NCBI GenBank assembly: GCA_029259335.1
Contig: JAPDIY010000008.1
Location: 1 to 64,000, forward strand
Origin: Archaeoglobi archaeon
GTDB lineage: Archaea > Halobacteriota > Archaeoglobi > Archaeoglobales > Archaeoglobaceae
DNA: 64,000 bases
Reading direction: 5' to 3'
The notes beneath the pieces are model-generated. The model did no database searches, had not been told where the DNA came from, and worked only from the letters and a program-made list of their open reading frames with translations. The translations under genes were made by a program, and so were the position numbers. Below are positions 26,124 through 34,996 of this stretch, one piece after another; the stretch's first letter is position 1; every line of letters starts with the position of its first letter.

Positions 26124-27134
26124 TCAGAGAATTATGTTCTGCTCATAGCCACAGTTGGGACATCTGGGCGGGTTATCCTTTATCAGATTTATATTATAAA
26201 CATAAAACCCCTCGCGTTCTATCAGAAGCTCTCCGCAGTTCGGGCAGATGGTATTCTCGTGCTTATGCCCCCAGACGTTGCCCGCATAGACATATTCAAC
26301 CCCTGCATCCTTAGCGATCTTTATCGCCTCCTCAATTTTCTCCACAGGCGTTCTCGGCTTGTCCAGCATCTTGTAATCGGGATGAAATCTTGAAAAGTGA
26401 ACGGGAATTTTTTTGCTGAGAGAAACAACCCACTCTGAGAAATCCTTTATCTCCTCTCTGCTGTCGTTCTCTCCGGGAATAATCAGATATGTGAGCTCAA
26501 GAAATATCCCCTTTTTGTGCATGTACTCGACACTCTCAAGAACTCTGTCCAGCTTTGCCTTGCAGATTTTCGTGTAAAACTGCTGGTTGAAGGCTTTGAC
26601 ATCAACGTTCGCTGCATCGAGAACGCCCTCAAACTGGTCGATAGCTTCTGGAGTCATGTATCCGTTTGTAACATAGACGACATAGTAGCCAGCCTCCTTT
26701 ACAAGCTTTGAACTATCCAGAGCAAATTCGTGCCAAATCGCCGGCTCGTTGTAAGTCCATGCAACACCATCAGCATTCTTGTCTATGCACATCCTCAGAA
26801 CTCCATCCGGCTCAATCTCCCTCAGATAGGCGTAATTGAGGTCGGCAAATGCTATCTCATAGTTCTGACAGTGCAGGCAGCGGAAGTTGCAGCTAACACT
26901 CCCGAAGGAGAGAACCTTGGTTCCAGGTTTAAAGTTGTTCAGAGGTTTCTTCTCAATGGGGTCAAGGGCGACGGACGAGACCATGCCGTAGTTGTACACC
27001 TTGAGAACCCCTCCATCATTTTTCCTGACTCTGCATATTCCCCACTTGCCATCCTTCAGCTTGCATCTGTGCCAGCAGGTGTTGCATCTCACTTCTCCAT
27101 TCAGCTTCTCATAAAGGTAAGATTCTACAATCAT
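26124..27134 (-). CDS. amrS: AmmeMemoRadiSam-system radical SAM enzyme
   Basis: 336 residues. The iron-sulfur motif is SCNFRCLHCQNYEIA (Cys82, 86, 89), preceded by the family signature YGMVSSVALDPIEKKPL. Extra cysteines occur at the N-terminus (CNTCWHRC and WGICR) and in a C-terminal zinc-knuckle-like pair (CPNCGE, CPNCGY). AmrS-type proteins usually accompany AMMECR1 and MEMO proteins, neither of which is here. The reaction is unknown. The gene is coupled to the GalT-like gene by a four-base overlap. Confidence 0.9.
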   Translation of the reverse strand: MIVESYLYEKLNGEVRCNTCWHRCKLKDGKWGICRVRKNDGGVLKVYNYGMVSSVALDPIEKKPLNNFKPGTKVLSFGSVSCNFRCLHCQNYEIAFADLNYAYLREIEPDGVLRMCIDKNADGVAWTYNEPAIWHEFALDSSKLVKEAGYYVVYVTNGYMTPEAIDQFEGVLDAANVDVKAFNQQFYTKICKAKLDRVLESVEYMHKKGIFLELTYLIIPGENDSREEIKDFSEWVVSLSKKIPVHFSRFHPDYKMLDKPRTPVEKIEEAIKIAKDAGVEYVYAGNVWGHKHENTICPNCGELLIEREGFYVYNINLIKDNPPRCPNCGYEQNIIL

Positions 27135-28123
27135 AACTCTTCCCAGACCTCCTTTATCTCTCCGGCATAATCCTCCGGGAGGAAGAAAACAACGCTCTCA
27201 TCGTGTAGCATTTTCGGATAGAATACATCGCACCAGTAGTACTTGCCGAAAGGTGTTCTCGCAACTATGTGGAAGTTCGTCCTGAAGTGCTCCCCCAGCC
27301 TGTCTGCGCAGTAAAGCGTGAAGTTGAAGGAGTTTAAATTCTTCCTCTCGTAATACTTCAGAACCTTGACTATACCTTCCGAAATACCCTTCAATTGCTC
27401 CGAACTCATATTGGCGAATTCCTTCTCCTCTGGAACTGCCATGAAATGGAAAAACCCCTTCGGAGCGAAAGCTGCAAGCCACTCCGTTTTCTCCGTCTTT
27501 CCTATATACCTCTCCCCCTCCCTTTCAACCTCTACCAGCTTTTGCCAGTAGTCCGTACCGTTGGATTCCATGAACTCAAGGGCACTCCAATCGAGTCTTG
27601 CGAAGTAGTCGGTCGAAATGTCCGAAATCATAACCTGCACGTGGGGATGCATGATACTGCTTCCTGCTGGCTTGAGGTAGTTCATCCCTATGGTTATGTA
27701 GTACTTCCCCTCAGGAATCTTCTTGATGTAATCCTGAATCAGCCTAAAGGCGTCAACAAAGTGCTCCGCTTTGAACTCAGACAGCTTCACGAAGTGAGCT
27801 TCAGTAATCCTTATCACCAGAGAATACTTCGAGTAAGGCATCAGGTTTGAAAAAAGTATCGCCTCTCCCCTCTTCCACAACTCGCCCTGCATGATTTCTG
27901 GGTCGCGAGCAGCCATCTGTTCAATTCTTTCGGAACAAAAAGGGCACCAGCTCTTCGTGCTAATGATTTCCTCCTCAAAATCTCCGCTCTGAATCGGAAA
28001 ATCCTTTTTAACGATTCTGGATGTTTGGAGAGTTAAAGGATCATACCGCACCTCAACAACACTCTCGTCAACTTTGCCACCAACGAGAACTTTCGAAACC
28101 TCAACCTCCTTTCGGAACTCCAT
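27131..28123 (-). CDS. Galactose-1-phosphate uridylyltransferase family (HIT superfamily)
   Basis: 330 residues with the two HIT-like halves of GalT. The N-terminal zinc motif is CPFCSER near residue 60 and the catalytic HxH is in SSIMHPHVQVMI near residue 158; the second half contains FHFMAVP and FRTNFHIVARTPFG. Family members transfer nucleotidyl groups between sugar phosphates; some archaeal ones act on other nucleotides (ADP-sugar phosphorylases). No Leloir-pathway genes are nearby, so the galactose role is doubtful. It is divergent from the Gins51 gene. Confidence 0.83.
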   Translation of the reverse strand: MEFRKEVEVSKVLVGGKVDESVVEVRYDPLTLQTSRIVKKDFPIQSGDFEEEIISTKSWCPFCSERIEQMAARDPEIMQGELWKRGEAILFSNLMPYSKYSLVIRITEAHFVKLSEFKAEHFVDAFRLIQDYIKKIPEGKYYITIGMNYLKPAGSSIMHPHVQVMISDISTDYFARLDWSALEFMESNGTDYWQKLVEVEREGERYIGKTEKTEWLAAFAPKGFFHFMAVPEEKEFANMSSEQLKGISEGIVKVLKYYERKNLNSFNFTLYCADRLGEHFRTNFHIVARTPFGKYYWCDVFYPKMLHDESVVFFLPEDYAGEIKEVWEEL

Positions 28124-28194
28124 GTAGGTTCTTGGTTATCAAAGATTTAAAGATTATGAACAACATTAAAGTTCTGCAAGTTGAAGATAACGCA

Positions 28195-28743
28195 ATGAAC
28201 ATAGATGAGCTCCTACTCCTCGTCGAGAAAAATCGCACGCAGTTATCCAAAATTGACGATGAGCTTTATGAGAAGATAAGGGAAAGAATAAGAGAGCTTG
28301 AAGAGCTTAAAAGTTCTGCAAGCGATGCTGAGTTTTTCAGATTTGAAGACGAGATTAGAACTTTAAGGAGGATCCAGAGGAAGATTTTTGAGCTCAGGAC
28401 TGGTAAAATAATTAGTGCTGCCTGGGCTGAAGTGTGCGGGCAGCAGATAGGTAGTGATGTTGAAAACATGTGCAGCCACGAGAGGTCTTTTTTCAAGAAG
28501 CTTATGGATGTCATCAAAGAGTTCAAGAAGACAATTTTCGAAGGAGAAGGTAAGAAAAAAGAAGACAGGGTGCTTGTAAGGATTAAAAAGGATGTTGAGA
28601 TACAGGGGAGTGACGGAAAAACATATAAATTGAGGAGGGAAGATGTGGTTACACTCCCTCAGTTGAACGCTGATGCTCTGATAAAAGGTGGTATCGCTGA
28701 GAAAATTGAGGTGAAAGAGAATGAAGTATCCCAAGAAGGTTAA
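28195..28743 (+). CDS. gins51: GINS replication complex subunit, Gins51/Gins15 type
   Basis: 182 residues from ATG 28195 ([17 protein letters not shown]), where archaeal homologues usually begin; an in-frame ATG at 28156 would add 13 residues. A long helical A domain (about 1-110) precedes a charged linker and a small beta-rich B domain ([25 protein letters not shown]). It joins MCM and Cdc45/RecJ in the replicative helicase. It overlaps the L44e gene, an arrangement common in Euryarchaeota. Confidence 0.85.
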   Translation: MNIDELLLLVEKNRTQLSKIDDELYEKIRERIRELEELKSSASDAEFFRFEDEIRTLRRIQRKIFELRTGKIISAAWAEVCGQQIGSDVENMCSHERSFFKKLMDVIKEFKKTIFEGEGKKKEDRVLVRIKKDVEIQGSDGKTYKLRREDVVTLPQLNADALIKGGIAEKIEVKENEVSQEG

Positions 28744-29002
28744 GACATTCTGCAGGTATTGCGGAAAACATACGCTGCATGAGGTTGAGAAAGTCAGCAA
28801 GGGGAAGGCAAGCTCCCTGAACTGGATTAACAGGCAGAAAAAGAGAAGGGGTAAGGTCGGTAACCTCGGAAAGTTCAGCAAGGTTCCCGGTGGGGATAAG
28901 CCGACGAAGAGGGTAAACATAAGATTCAGATGCACTGAATGCAAGAAAGCCCATCACCGCCCGACGTGGAGAGCAAAGAGGTTTGAGCTTATTGAGGGGT
29001 GA
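28721..29002 (+). CDS. rpl44e: Ribosomal protein eL42 (L44e)
   Basis: 93 residues. Zinc ligands are [13 protein letters not shown] and the later CTECKK, with the basic segment [17 protein letters not shown] between, all diagnostic of L44e of the large subunit E-site. The ATG lies inside the Gins51 gene after GAGGTGA. S27e follows at once, as in many archaea. Confidence 0.97.
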   Translation: MKYPKKVKTFCRYCGKHTLHEVEKVSKGKASSLNWINRQKKRRGKVGNLGKFSKVPGGDKPTKRVNIRFRCTECKKAHHRPTWRAKRFELIEG

Positions 29003-29006
29003 GGAG

Positions 29007-29198
29007 GTGATTGCTCTGAGTGTCACGAAAAGCAGGTTCGTGAAGGTAAAATGTCCTGACTGCGAGCACGAGCAAGTCATTTTCGACCACCCCTCAACGG
29101 TTGTGAAGTGCCTCATCTGTGGAAGAACTCTCGCCGAGCCTACGGGTGGTAAGGGAGATATAAAGGCCGAGGTTCTTGAGGTTGTGGATGTGCAATAG
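29007..29198 (+). CDS. rps27e: Ribosomal protein eS27 (S27e)
   Basis: 63 residues from the GTG at 29007; a longer frame from 28983 overlaps the L44e gene and is less likely. The zinc finger [10 protein letters not shown] and [14 protein letters not shown] is complete, followed by [13 protein letters not shown], the family signature. It is translated with L44e from the same mRNA. Confidence 0.95.
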   Translation: MIALSVTKSRFVKVKCPDCEHEQVIFDHPSTVVKCLICGRTLAEPTGGKGDIKAEVLEVVDVQ

Positions 29199-29346
29199 CT
29201 TTTTGGCTTACGACCTCTTTCTTCCTTAAATGTTATTTGAGACGAGTTCTCTGATCTCATAAATTTTCGGTTGCTGAAAGTTCAGTTTCCTCGGAAAAGT
29301 GCAAAGTGACAGATAAGTTATTTGAAAAGCACGCTGACTTGGTAAT

Positions 29347-30060
29347 GTGAGCAACCCGCCCGAAGACAAAGAACTTGAAATAACTGAACACATCGCGGAG
29401 TTGAGAAAGAGAGTGCTGAGAATCTGCATTGCTATGATTTCCTCAATTTCTGTAATGTTCTATATTTCCTACAGCCTCCTTCTCAATTTCTGGTACACTC
29501 TTGTCGGCAACAGGCCGCTTTATGTTTTCTCACCTATTGAGTGGGTTGTTATCAGGCTAACCTTCTCAACTCTGCTTTCGCTCGTTATTCTCTATCCATA
29601 CATAATCTACGAGCTTTACCTTTTCGCCAAACCCGGACTTTACGAGCACGAGAGAAAATTTCTGAGAGCTATTCTGCTGCCGAGTTACCTAATATTCATC
29701 TTCGGTTTCTTTTTTGCTTACGAATTTGCCATCCCCTTCCTCTACAAGTTAGCTCTGACCAACTCAGCCGAACCGTACCTTTCAGCGGAAAGAACAATAA
29801 CAAATGCCTTTAAACTGCTTTTCACTTTTGGAATTTTCTTCCAGATTCCCCTCGCTATGGTTCTTGCCGACCGCTTTAAAATTGTTGATTACAAAACCTT
29901 CAAGAGCTTCAGAATTCCCGTCTATATTATCATCCTTTTGCTCGTGACTAATTTGACGATGGATTTCACAGGTTTAACGCAGTTTGCAAGTCTCGCTCTA
30001 TTTGTTGCCATGTACGAGCTGGGGTTGCTAATGTTGAGAATTTTTCAGAAGAGTGAATGA
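29347..30060 (+). CDS. tatC: Sec-independent (Tat) translocase subunit TatC
   Basis: 237 residues with six membrane segments. The N-terminal EHIAELRKRVLRI is the TatC signature (HLxELRxR), and the third periplasmic loop region LYEHERKFLR contains the conserved F/Y-x-P-G-L-x-x-x-E pattern (KPGLYEHE). It binds twin-arginine signal peptides and builds the Tat pore with TatA, which is not in the window. The start is GTG at 29347. Confidence 0.93.
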   Translation: MSNPPEDKELEITEHIAELRKRVLRICIAMISSISVMFYISYSLLLNFWYTLVGNRPLYVFSPIEWVVIRLTFSTLLSLVILYPYIIYELYLFAKPGLYEHERKFLRAILLPSYLIFIFGFFFAYEFAIPFLYKLALTNSAEPYLSAERTITNAFKLLFTFGIFFQIPLAMVLADRFKIVDYKTFKSFRIPVYIIILLLVTNLTMDFTGLTQFASLALFVAMYELGLLMLRIFQKSE

Positions 30061-30100
30061 GTAGGAAATGATTAAATATGGGTTAAACATTACTTGAAAT

Positions 30101-31759
30101 ATGAACACCGAGAGACCTTGGTTTAAACACTGGCCTCCGCTGCTTACAAAAACCCTCGAATACCCAAAAGTTCCTCTTTTCGAATTTGTCGAGACCTCCG
30201 CAAGAAGATTTGGAGACAAAGCTGCAGTAATTTACTATGGAAGAGAAATCACCTACTCAGAGCTTCTTGATAATATAGAAAGATTTGCCACCTATTTGGC
30301 CTCAGCGGGGATAAAGAAGGGAGATAGGGTTGCAATTTACGCCCAGAACTCACCACAGTTCATCATATCCTTCTTCGGCATAATGAGGGCAAATGCCATT
30401 GCAGTTCCACTAAATCCAATGCTCGTAGAGAGGGAGCTTGAGTACGTTCTCGCTGATTCAGGGAGCAAAATTGTTTTTACGAGCTCCGAGCTTGCTTCAA
30501 GAATTCTTCCAGTAGCAAAAAAACTTGGTATTAGTGTCATTTGCGGAAACCTCTCAGACTACATTCCAGAACAACCAGATCTACCTGTTCCAGATTTTGC
30601 GAAGTTAAAGCTGGATGTTGAGGGGGCTGTAAGCTGGAAAGAAGTGATGGCAGCAAGAGCACCGCCTGAAGTTGATGTAGAAAGTGATGATCTAGCCCTA
30701 ATTCCATACACTGCCGGAACCACGGGAATGCCAAAAGGCTGCATGCACACGCATTTCACGGCAACTGCCAACACTCTAAGCTCAGCACACTGGTTCAACC
30801 TAACACCCGCTGCTGTCAGCTTGGCAACTCTGCCATTCTTCCATGTCACGGGCATGGTCCACTCGATGCTCGCCCCAATTTATGTTGGGGCAACAATAGT
30901 TCTGATTACTCGCTGGGATCGGGAGACGGCTCTGCAGGCTATCGAAAAATACCGCTGTACGCACTGGGTGAACATAACAACGATGGTCGTTGATCTGCTC
31001 AGCGATCCGAAAATAGCTGAAAGAGATCTCAGCTCTTTGCTCGTTGTTGGAGGTGGTGGAGCGCCAATGCCCAAAGCTGTGGCAGAGAGGCTTTATCAGC
31101 TTACTGGAATAAGGTACATGGAAGGTTATGGCTTGACGGAAACGATTTCGCAGACCCACTTGAATCCCCCGCAAAATCCGAAGTTGCAGTGTCTCGGAAT
31201 ACCTGATTTCGGTGTTGATGCTCTGGTTGTCGACATCGAAACTGGCAAACCACTACCACCGAAGGAAGAAGGTGAGATCGTCGTTTCTGGCCCCGAAGTT
31301 TTCAAGGGATACTGGAACAAGCCTGAGGAAACGGAGAGGGCTTTCATCGAAGTTGACGGCAGAAGGTACTTCAGAACGGGAGATTTGGGCTACATGGATG
31401 AGGACGGCTACTTCTTCATCGTTGACAGAATAAAGAGGATGATAAACAGGTCAGGGTTCAAGGTGTGGCCAGCTGAGGTCGAGGGTGTGCTTTACAGGCA
31501 TCCTGCGGTGAAAGAAGTCTGCGTCATCGGAGTTCCAGACGAGAGAGTTGTTGAAGAAGTTAAGGCTTTCATAGTTCTCAATCCGGAGTACGAGGGTAAG
31601 ATTACAGAGAAGGAGATTATCGAGTGGGCGAAACAGCAGATGGCTGCTTACAAATATCCGAGGATTGTAGAGTTTGTTAAAGAATTGCCAAAGAGTGGTG
31701 CTGGTAAGATCTTGTGGAGGTTGTTGCAGGAGAAGGAAAAGGAGAAGATGAGGAGGTGA
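30101..31759 (+). CDS. AMP-forming acyl-CoA synthetase
   Basis: 552 residues, with the ANL motifs YTAGTTGMPKGCMHTH (near residue 205), GYGLTETIS, RTGDLGYMDEDGYFFIVDR and the C-terminal PKSGAGKILWR with the catalytic Lys. It activates a carboxylic acid, likely a medium- or long-chain or aromatic acid. The MBL-fold hydrolase gene starts four bases after its stop with GAGGTGATGG between, so they form an operon; a hydrolase next to a ligase hints at acyl ester or thioester processing. Confidence 0.9.
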   Translation: MNTERPWFKHWPPLLTKTLEYPKVPLFEFVETSARRFGDKAAVIYYGREITYSELLDNIERFATYLASAGIKKGDRVAIYAQNSPQFIISFFGIMRANAIAVPLNPMLVERELEYVLADSGSKIVFTSSELASRILPVAKKLGISVICGNLSDYIPEQPDLPVPDFAKLKLDVEGAVSWKEVMAARAPPEVDVESDDLALIPYTAGTTGMPKGCMHTHFTATANTLSSAHWFNLTPAAVSLATLPFFHVTGMVHSMLAPIYVGATIVLITRWDRETALQAIEKYRCTHWVNITTMVVDLLSDPKIAERDLSSLLVVGGGGAPMPKAVAERLYQLTGIRYMEGYGLTETISQTHLNPPQNPKLQCLGIPDFGVDALVVDIETGKPLPPKEEGEIVVSGPEVFKGYWNKPEETERAFIEVDGRRYFRTGDLGYMDEDGYFFIVDRIKRMINRSGFKVWPAEVEGVLYRHPAVKEVCVIGVPDERVVEEVKAFIVLNPEYEGKITEKEIIEWAKQQMAAYKYPRIVEFVKELPKSGAGKILWRLLQEKEKEKMRR

Positions 31760-31763
31760 TGGT

Positions 31764-32552
31764 ATGTATAAAATTATGCCGTTAAAACAGGCTGAAATTA
31801 CTGCTCCGGTTGGAGTGACTTTTATGCTCGGACACATGAGGGTTCTCACAACCGGTCCTGTTTACGTGTGGGTTATTGAAGGAGATGGTGAGAAGATAGT
31901 GGTTGATGCTGGTATCGAGGAACCACAGAACGGATTCGTTCATGGGTTCCCCGTAAAAGGCGGTGGAGAGAAGAGTTTGAGAGATGCTTTGTCCAAAGCC
32001 GATCTGAAGCCTGAGGATGTGGATAAGCTGGTAATCACCCATCTCCACTTCGATCATGCTGCGAATGCAAAGCTGTTCACCAATGCGAGGATATACGTCC
32101 AGAAGAAGGAGTGGAAGTCTGCCTTAAATCCCCCAATGCACTACCGCCAGACCTACGACTCAAGCATGATAACGCCGCTGGAGGACATGGATCTCTGCTT
32201 GGTTAACGGGGATGTGGAGATTGCCGATGGCATCAGGCTGATTTTGCTGCCAGGTCATACCAAAGGCTTGCAGGGTGTGGCGGTTGAGACGGAGAAAGGA
32301 ACCTATCTGCTTGCAGGAGACCATTTCTACACCTATTTCAACTTCTTCCCACCAAAGCAGCCCCTTGAATTTACAGACATGGCGGGCAACAAAATCGAGA
32401 TACAGCCACTCCAAATCCCCTTTGTTCCGCCCGGACTGCATGTTGACCTGTCGGAGTGGTATGACAGCTGCTTTAAAGCACTGAGCATTGCAAAAAAGGC
32501 AAACATACTGCCGGGGCACGATCCCAGCTTGGAAGGAAGGGTTTTTCCTTGA
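31764..32552 (+). CDS. Metallo-beta-lactamase-fold hydrolase, lactonase-like
   Basis: 262 residues with the zinc motif VITHLHFDHAANAKLF (HxHxDH), a following LLPGHTKG, LLAGDHFY and the last His in LPGHDPS. The arrangement resembles N-acyl-homoserine lactonases and related esterases. The substrate is unknown; partnership with the upstream acyl-CoA ligase suggests an acyl ester, lactone or thioester. A T-rich stretch (TTTTCTTTTTTAG, from 32558) follows and may terminate the operon. Confidence 0.87.
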   Translation: MYKIMPLKQAEITAPVGVTFMLGHMRVLTTGPVYVWVIEGDGEKIVVDAGIEEPQNGFVHGFPVKGGGEKSLRDALSKADLKPEDVDKLVITHLHFDHAANAKLFTNARIYVQKKEWKSALNPPMHYRQTYDSSMITPLEDMDLCLVNGDVEIADGIRLILLPGHTKGLQGVAVETEKGTYLLAGDHFYTYFNFFPPKQPLEFTDMAGNKIEIQPLQIPFVPPGLHVDLSEWYDSCFKALSIAKKANILPGHDPSLEGRVFP

Positions 32553-32605
32553 TTACTTTTCTTTTTTAGTAAAATTTATTAACTTATCTTACCATTTATT
32601 AAAAG

Positions 32606-33142
32606 ATGAGGCCAAAGATCAAGAGAATTTCAGCAGCCCTTAATAAAGAGTTATATGAAAAGTTAAAAAAAGCGGCGAATAAAGAAGATAAAGCTGTTTC
32701 TGAAGTCCTTAGGGATGCTATAAACCTCTATCTTACCGTAAAGAGTTACGAAGTGGATATAAAGGATGTTGAACTGTACAGTAACTTTATTGCGAGTGGG
32801 GAGAATGTTATAGTTGATACTGAGACTTGGATAACGATTCTCGGCGAGATCAACAGATGTGCCTCAGACCTTTTTTGGGAGAATATAAGACAGATAGGGC
32901 GTGAACAGGGCGCTGAGTTTAAAGTGAAAGGAATTAAAAATCTACGAGATGTGCTTGAATTCCTTGAGGCCAAAAAATTGTATACCTTAAAGCTTGAAAA
33001 TAACGTCTACACTCTGATACTCACTGCAAGACCCGAACAGAGATTTTTGAAAGAATTCATACTTGGACTCTGCGAAGAACTGGGAATAAAAGTAGAGATA
33101 GTCGAGGGAGTGAGGAAGCTTGTAATTGCAGAGATAAAATAA
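32606..33142 (+). CDS. Ribbon-helix-helix regulator with an unknown C-terminal domain
   Basis: 178 residues. The first 45 form a ribbon-helix-helix DNA-binding fold: the strand PKIKRISAALNKELYEKLKK and then KAVSEVLRDAINLYL. The rest (about 60-178) is a mixed alpha/beta domain ending VEIVEGVRKLVIAEIK; it lacks the His/Cys cluster of the NikR metal site. A TATA-like stretch and leaderless-type spacing precede the ATG. It is followed by the TSUP/DUF1634 cassette and might control it, though this is only position-based. Confidence 0.72.
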   Translation: MRPKIKRISAALNKELYEKLKKAANKEDKAVSEVLRDAINLYLTVKSYEVDIKDVELYSNFIASGENVIVDTETWITILGEINRCASDLFWENIRQIGREQGAEFKVKGIKNLRDVLEFLEAKKLYTLKLENNVYTLILTARPEQRFLKEFILGLCEELGIKVEIVEGVRKLVIAEIK

Positions 33143-33238
33143 TAAAGTTGATGAAAATATGCTACATCCTTAGTTAATGTTAATATATGATAAAAAAATT
33201 TGGTAAAAGTTATATTAAGGATTCAGAAGACTATCTAC

Positions 33239-34126
33239 ATGCTGACAGAAATGTGGTGGTTCTGGCCTTCAGTATTGTTTGTTTTCACATTCATAATTGG
33301 AATTATTGCACCGATTTCAGGTGTTGGAGGAGGAGTTCTGTTTGTACCACTAACAACAGCTTTCTTCCCTTTCAACGTTGACTTCATAAGAGGTACAGGA
33401 CTTATAATGGCGCTGACAAGCTCTCTTTCATCAGCTCCACAGCTAACCAAAAAAGGATTGGCCAACATTAGAATTATGGCTCCGATTGTCGCGGTTTCAA
33501 GCATAACATCGATAATAGGGGGTATAGTTGGACTGTGGATAACAAACTCGTTTCCAGAGGGCAAGCACTACATCACCATAATGCTCGGCATCGTTCTTTT
33601 CATAATCTTCGCAGTAATGGCAACTTCCAAAAGAGTTGAGTTTCCTGAGGTTGAAAGACAGGACGCTCTTTCAAGAAAGCTTGGTATAATAGGGGCGTGG
33701 TACGAACCATCACTGGAGAAAGTTGTGGAGTACAGGACAAAGAATATGCCAATAGCCATTCCGGCTTTTGCAATGGTTGGGTTCATAGCTGGTATGTTCG
33801 GCTTGGGAGCGGGATGGGCAAACGTTCCCGTGCTCAATCTGATAATGGGTGCTCCGATTAAGGTGGCAACATCCACAAGCATGCTGATTATCACCGTCAA
33901 CGATGCTGCTGCTGCGTGGGTTTATCTTGCAAAGGGAGCCGTGTTGCCAGTAATTGTCATCCCATCGGTAATTGGGATAACAATAGGAGCGCGAATTGGA
34001 GCAAAACTTGCAGTTAGGGCAAAGCCAAAGTTCGTCCGATATCTGGTTATGGGAATAATGCTGATGTCGGCAATTCTCGACATTTGGAAGGGGCTGAGTG
34101 GTTTGGGTTACGTTCCGGGTTTTTGA
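33239..34126 (+). CDS. TSUP (TauE/SafE) family sulfur-compound exporter, copy A
   Basis: 295 residues from ATG 33239; the frame is open upstream to 33200, but a TATA-like TTATATTAAGG near 33212 puts the transcript start at this ATG. Eight membrane segments in two halves, each with the family signature: GVGGGVLFVPL near residue 25 and GLGAGWANVPV near 185. Relatives export sulfite, sulfoacetate or other sulfonates or take up thiosulfate. It is a clear paralogue of the gene at 34981-35850 and is coupled to a DUF1634 gene. Confidence 0.9.
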   Translation: MLTEMWWFWPSVLFVFTFIIGIIAPISGVGGGVLFVPLTTAFFPFNVDFIRGTGLIMALTSSLSSAPQLTKKGLANIRIMAPIVAVSSITSIIGGIVGLWITNSFPEGKHYITIMLGIVLFIIFAVMATSKRVEFPEVERQDALSRKLGIIGAWYEPSLEKVVEYRTKNMPIAIPAFAMVGFIAGMFGLGAGWANVPVLNLIMGAPIKVATSTSMLIITVNDAAAAWVYLAKGAVLPVIVIPSVIGITIGARIGAKLAVRAKPKFVRYLVMGIMLMSAILDIWKGLSGLGYVPGF

Positions 34127-34136
34127 GGTGATGAAA

Positions 34137-34556
34137 ATGGCAGAAACGGATGTTGAAGTTGAACCGATGAACAAAATTTTTGCAAGAGTTATGGAGCTGA
34201 CGACAATCGTAGGGCTTGTAGTGATGATTGTTCCTGGCTTAATTTCCCTTTCCGGCGAAAACGTTTACGTTGATCCGATCCACACCGTGAACAACTGGGA
34301 CAAATCTGCAGAAGAGTTTTGGCACGATGCAAAAGGTATTAGTATTCACGGCTACGATTGGATTTTTGAGAATTTAGAGCGTTTTGACTGCATCAGTTTA
34401 TTTGGTGTTGTAATCTTAGCACTGGCACCAATGTTAAGCATTCTTGCAGCAATACCTTCTGCTCCAAAGATTTACAAAGTAATTCTTGGAATAGTAGCAG
34501 CAGAACTCGTCTTCGCCATTGTCAGACCGCTCATCATGGCGGGAGGGGGGCATTAA
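34137..34556 (+). CDS. DUF1634 membrane protein, partner of TSUP copy A
   Basis: 139 residues from ATG 34137, six bases after GAGGTGA; three membrane segments (about 15-35, 85-105, 112-132) around an external loop with WDKSAEEFWHDAKGISIHGYDW. DUF1634 proteins commonly follow TSUP genes in archaea and are thought to be accessory subunits. It ends against the DUF1634 gene of the mirrored cassette, overlapping it by four bases tail to tail. Confidence 0.8.
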   Translation: MAETDVEVEPMNKIFARVMELTTIVGLVVMIVPGLISLSGENVYVDPIHTVNNWDKSAEEFWHDAKGISIHGYDWIFENLERFDCISLFGVVILALAPMLSILAAIPSAPKIYKVILGIVAAELVFAIVRPLIMAGGGH

Positions 34557-34996
34557 TGCAAACTCGCTTCCCAAGCCAGCAAAAGCATTACTGAGAGTAT
34601 GGTAATAGCCAAGATTGTATATAATCCTTTTTTATAGAATAATATTTCTCTACTTCTGAACATGGATGCGAAAAGACAGATCATTCCCGCAATCCCACCG
34701 TAAACGACTGTTGCAATTCCAAACATGGCGATCCCATCACCTGTATGCAGTATGGTCAAAAACCAGTATCCATGTAGCTCTGTATGCATATAAGTGTCCT
34801 TTTCCCATACTTTCTCTTCATTAAGCCCGCTGAGAAGATCCTTTACAGTAGACTGGTAGTCGAAAATGGAATTGCCAGAAATCCCGATTATAACTCCTGC
34901 AATGGCTACTAAAATGCCAATAATCGTGAGCCAACCACTAACTTCTCCATAAATTCTCCCTTCCAGAGGAGATTTTACCCTCATCTCATCATCCAT
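34553..34996 (-). CDS. DUF1634 membrane protein, partner of TSUP copy B
   Basis: 147 residues with three membrane segments and a loop ending ELHGYWFLTI, the same pattern as the DUF1634 protein of the convergent cassette, though sequence identity is low. The ATG follows GGTGGGAT. Its start lies inside the end of the TSUP copy B gene, so the two are translationally coupled. Confidence 0.8.
   Translation of the reverse strand: MDDEMRVKSPLEGRIYGEVSGWLTIIGILVAIAGVIIGISGNSIFDYQSTVKDLLSGLNEEKVWEKDTYMHTELHGYWFLTILHTGDGIAMFGIATVVYGGIAGMICLFASMFRSREILFYKKGLYTILAITILSVMLLLAWEASLH

Noticed and set aside
28021-28194. Long N-terminal extension of Gins51
   Set aside because: It overlaps the start of the divergent GalT-like gene and has no similarity to GINS N-termini.
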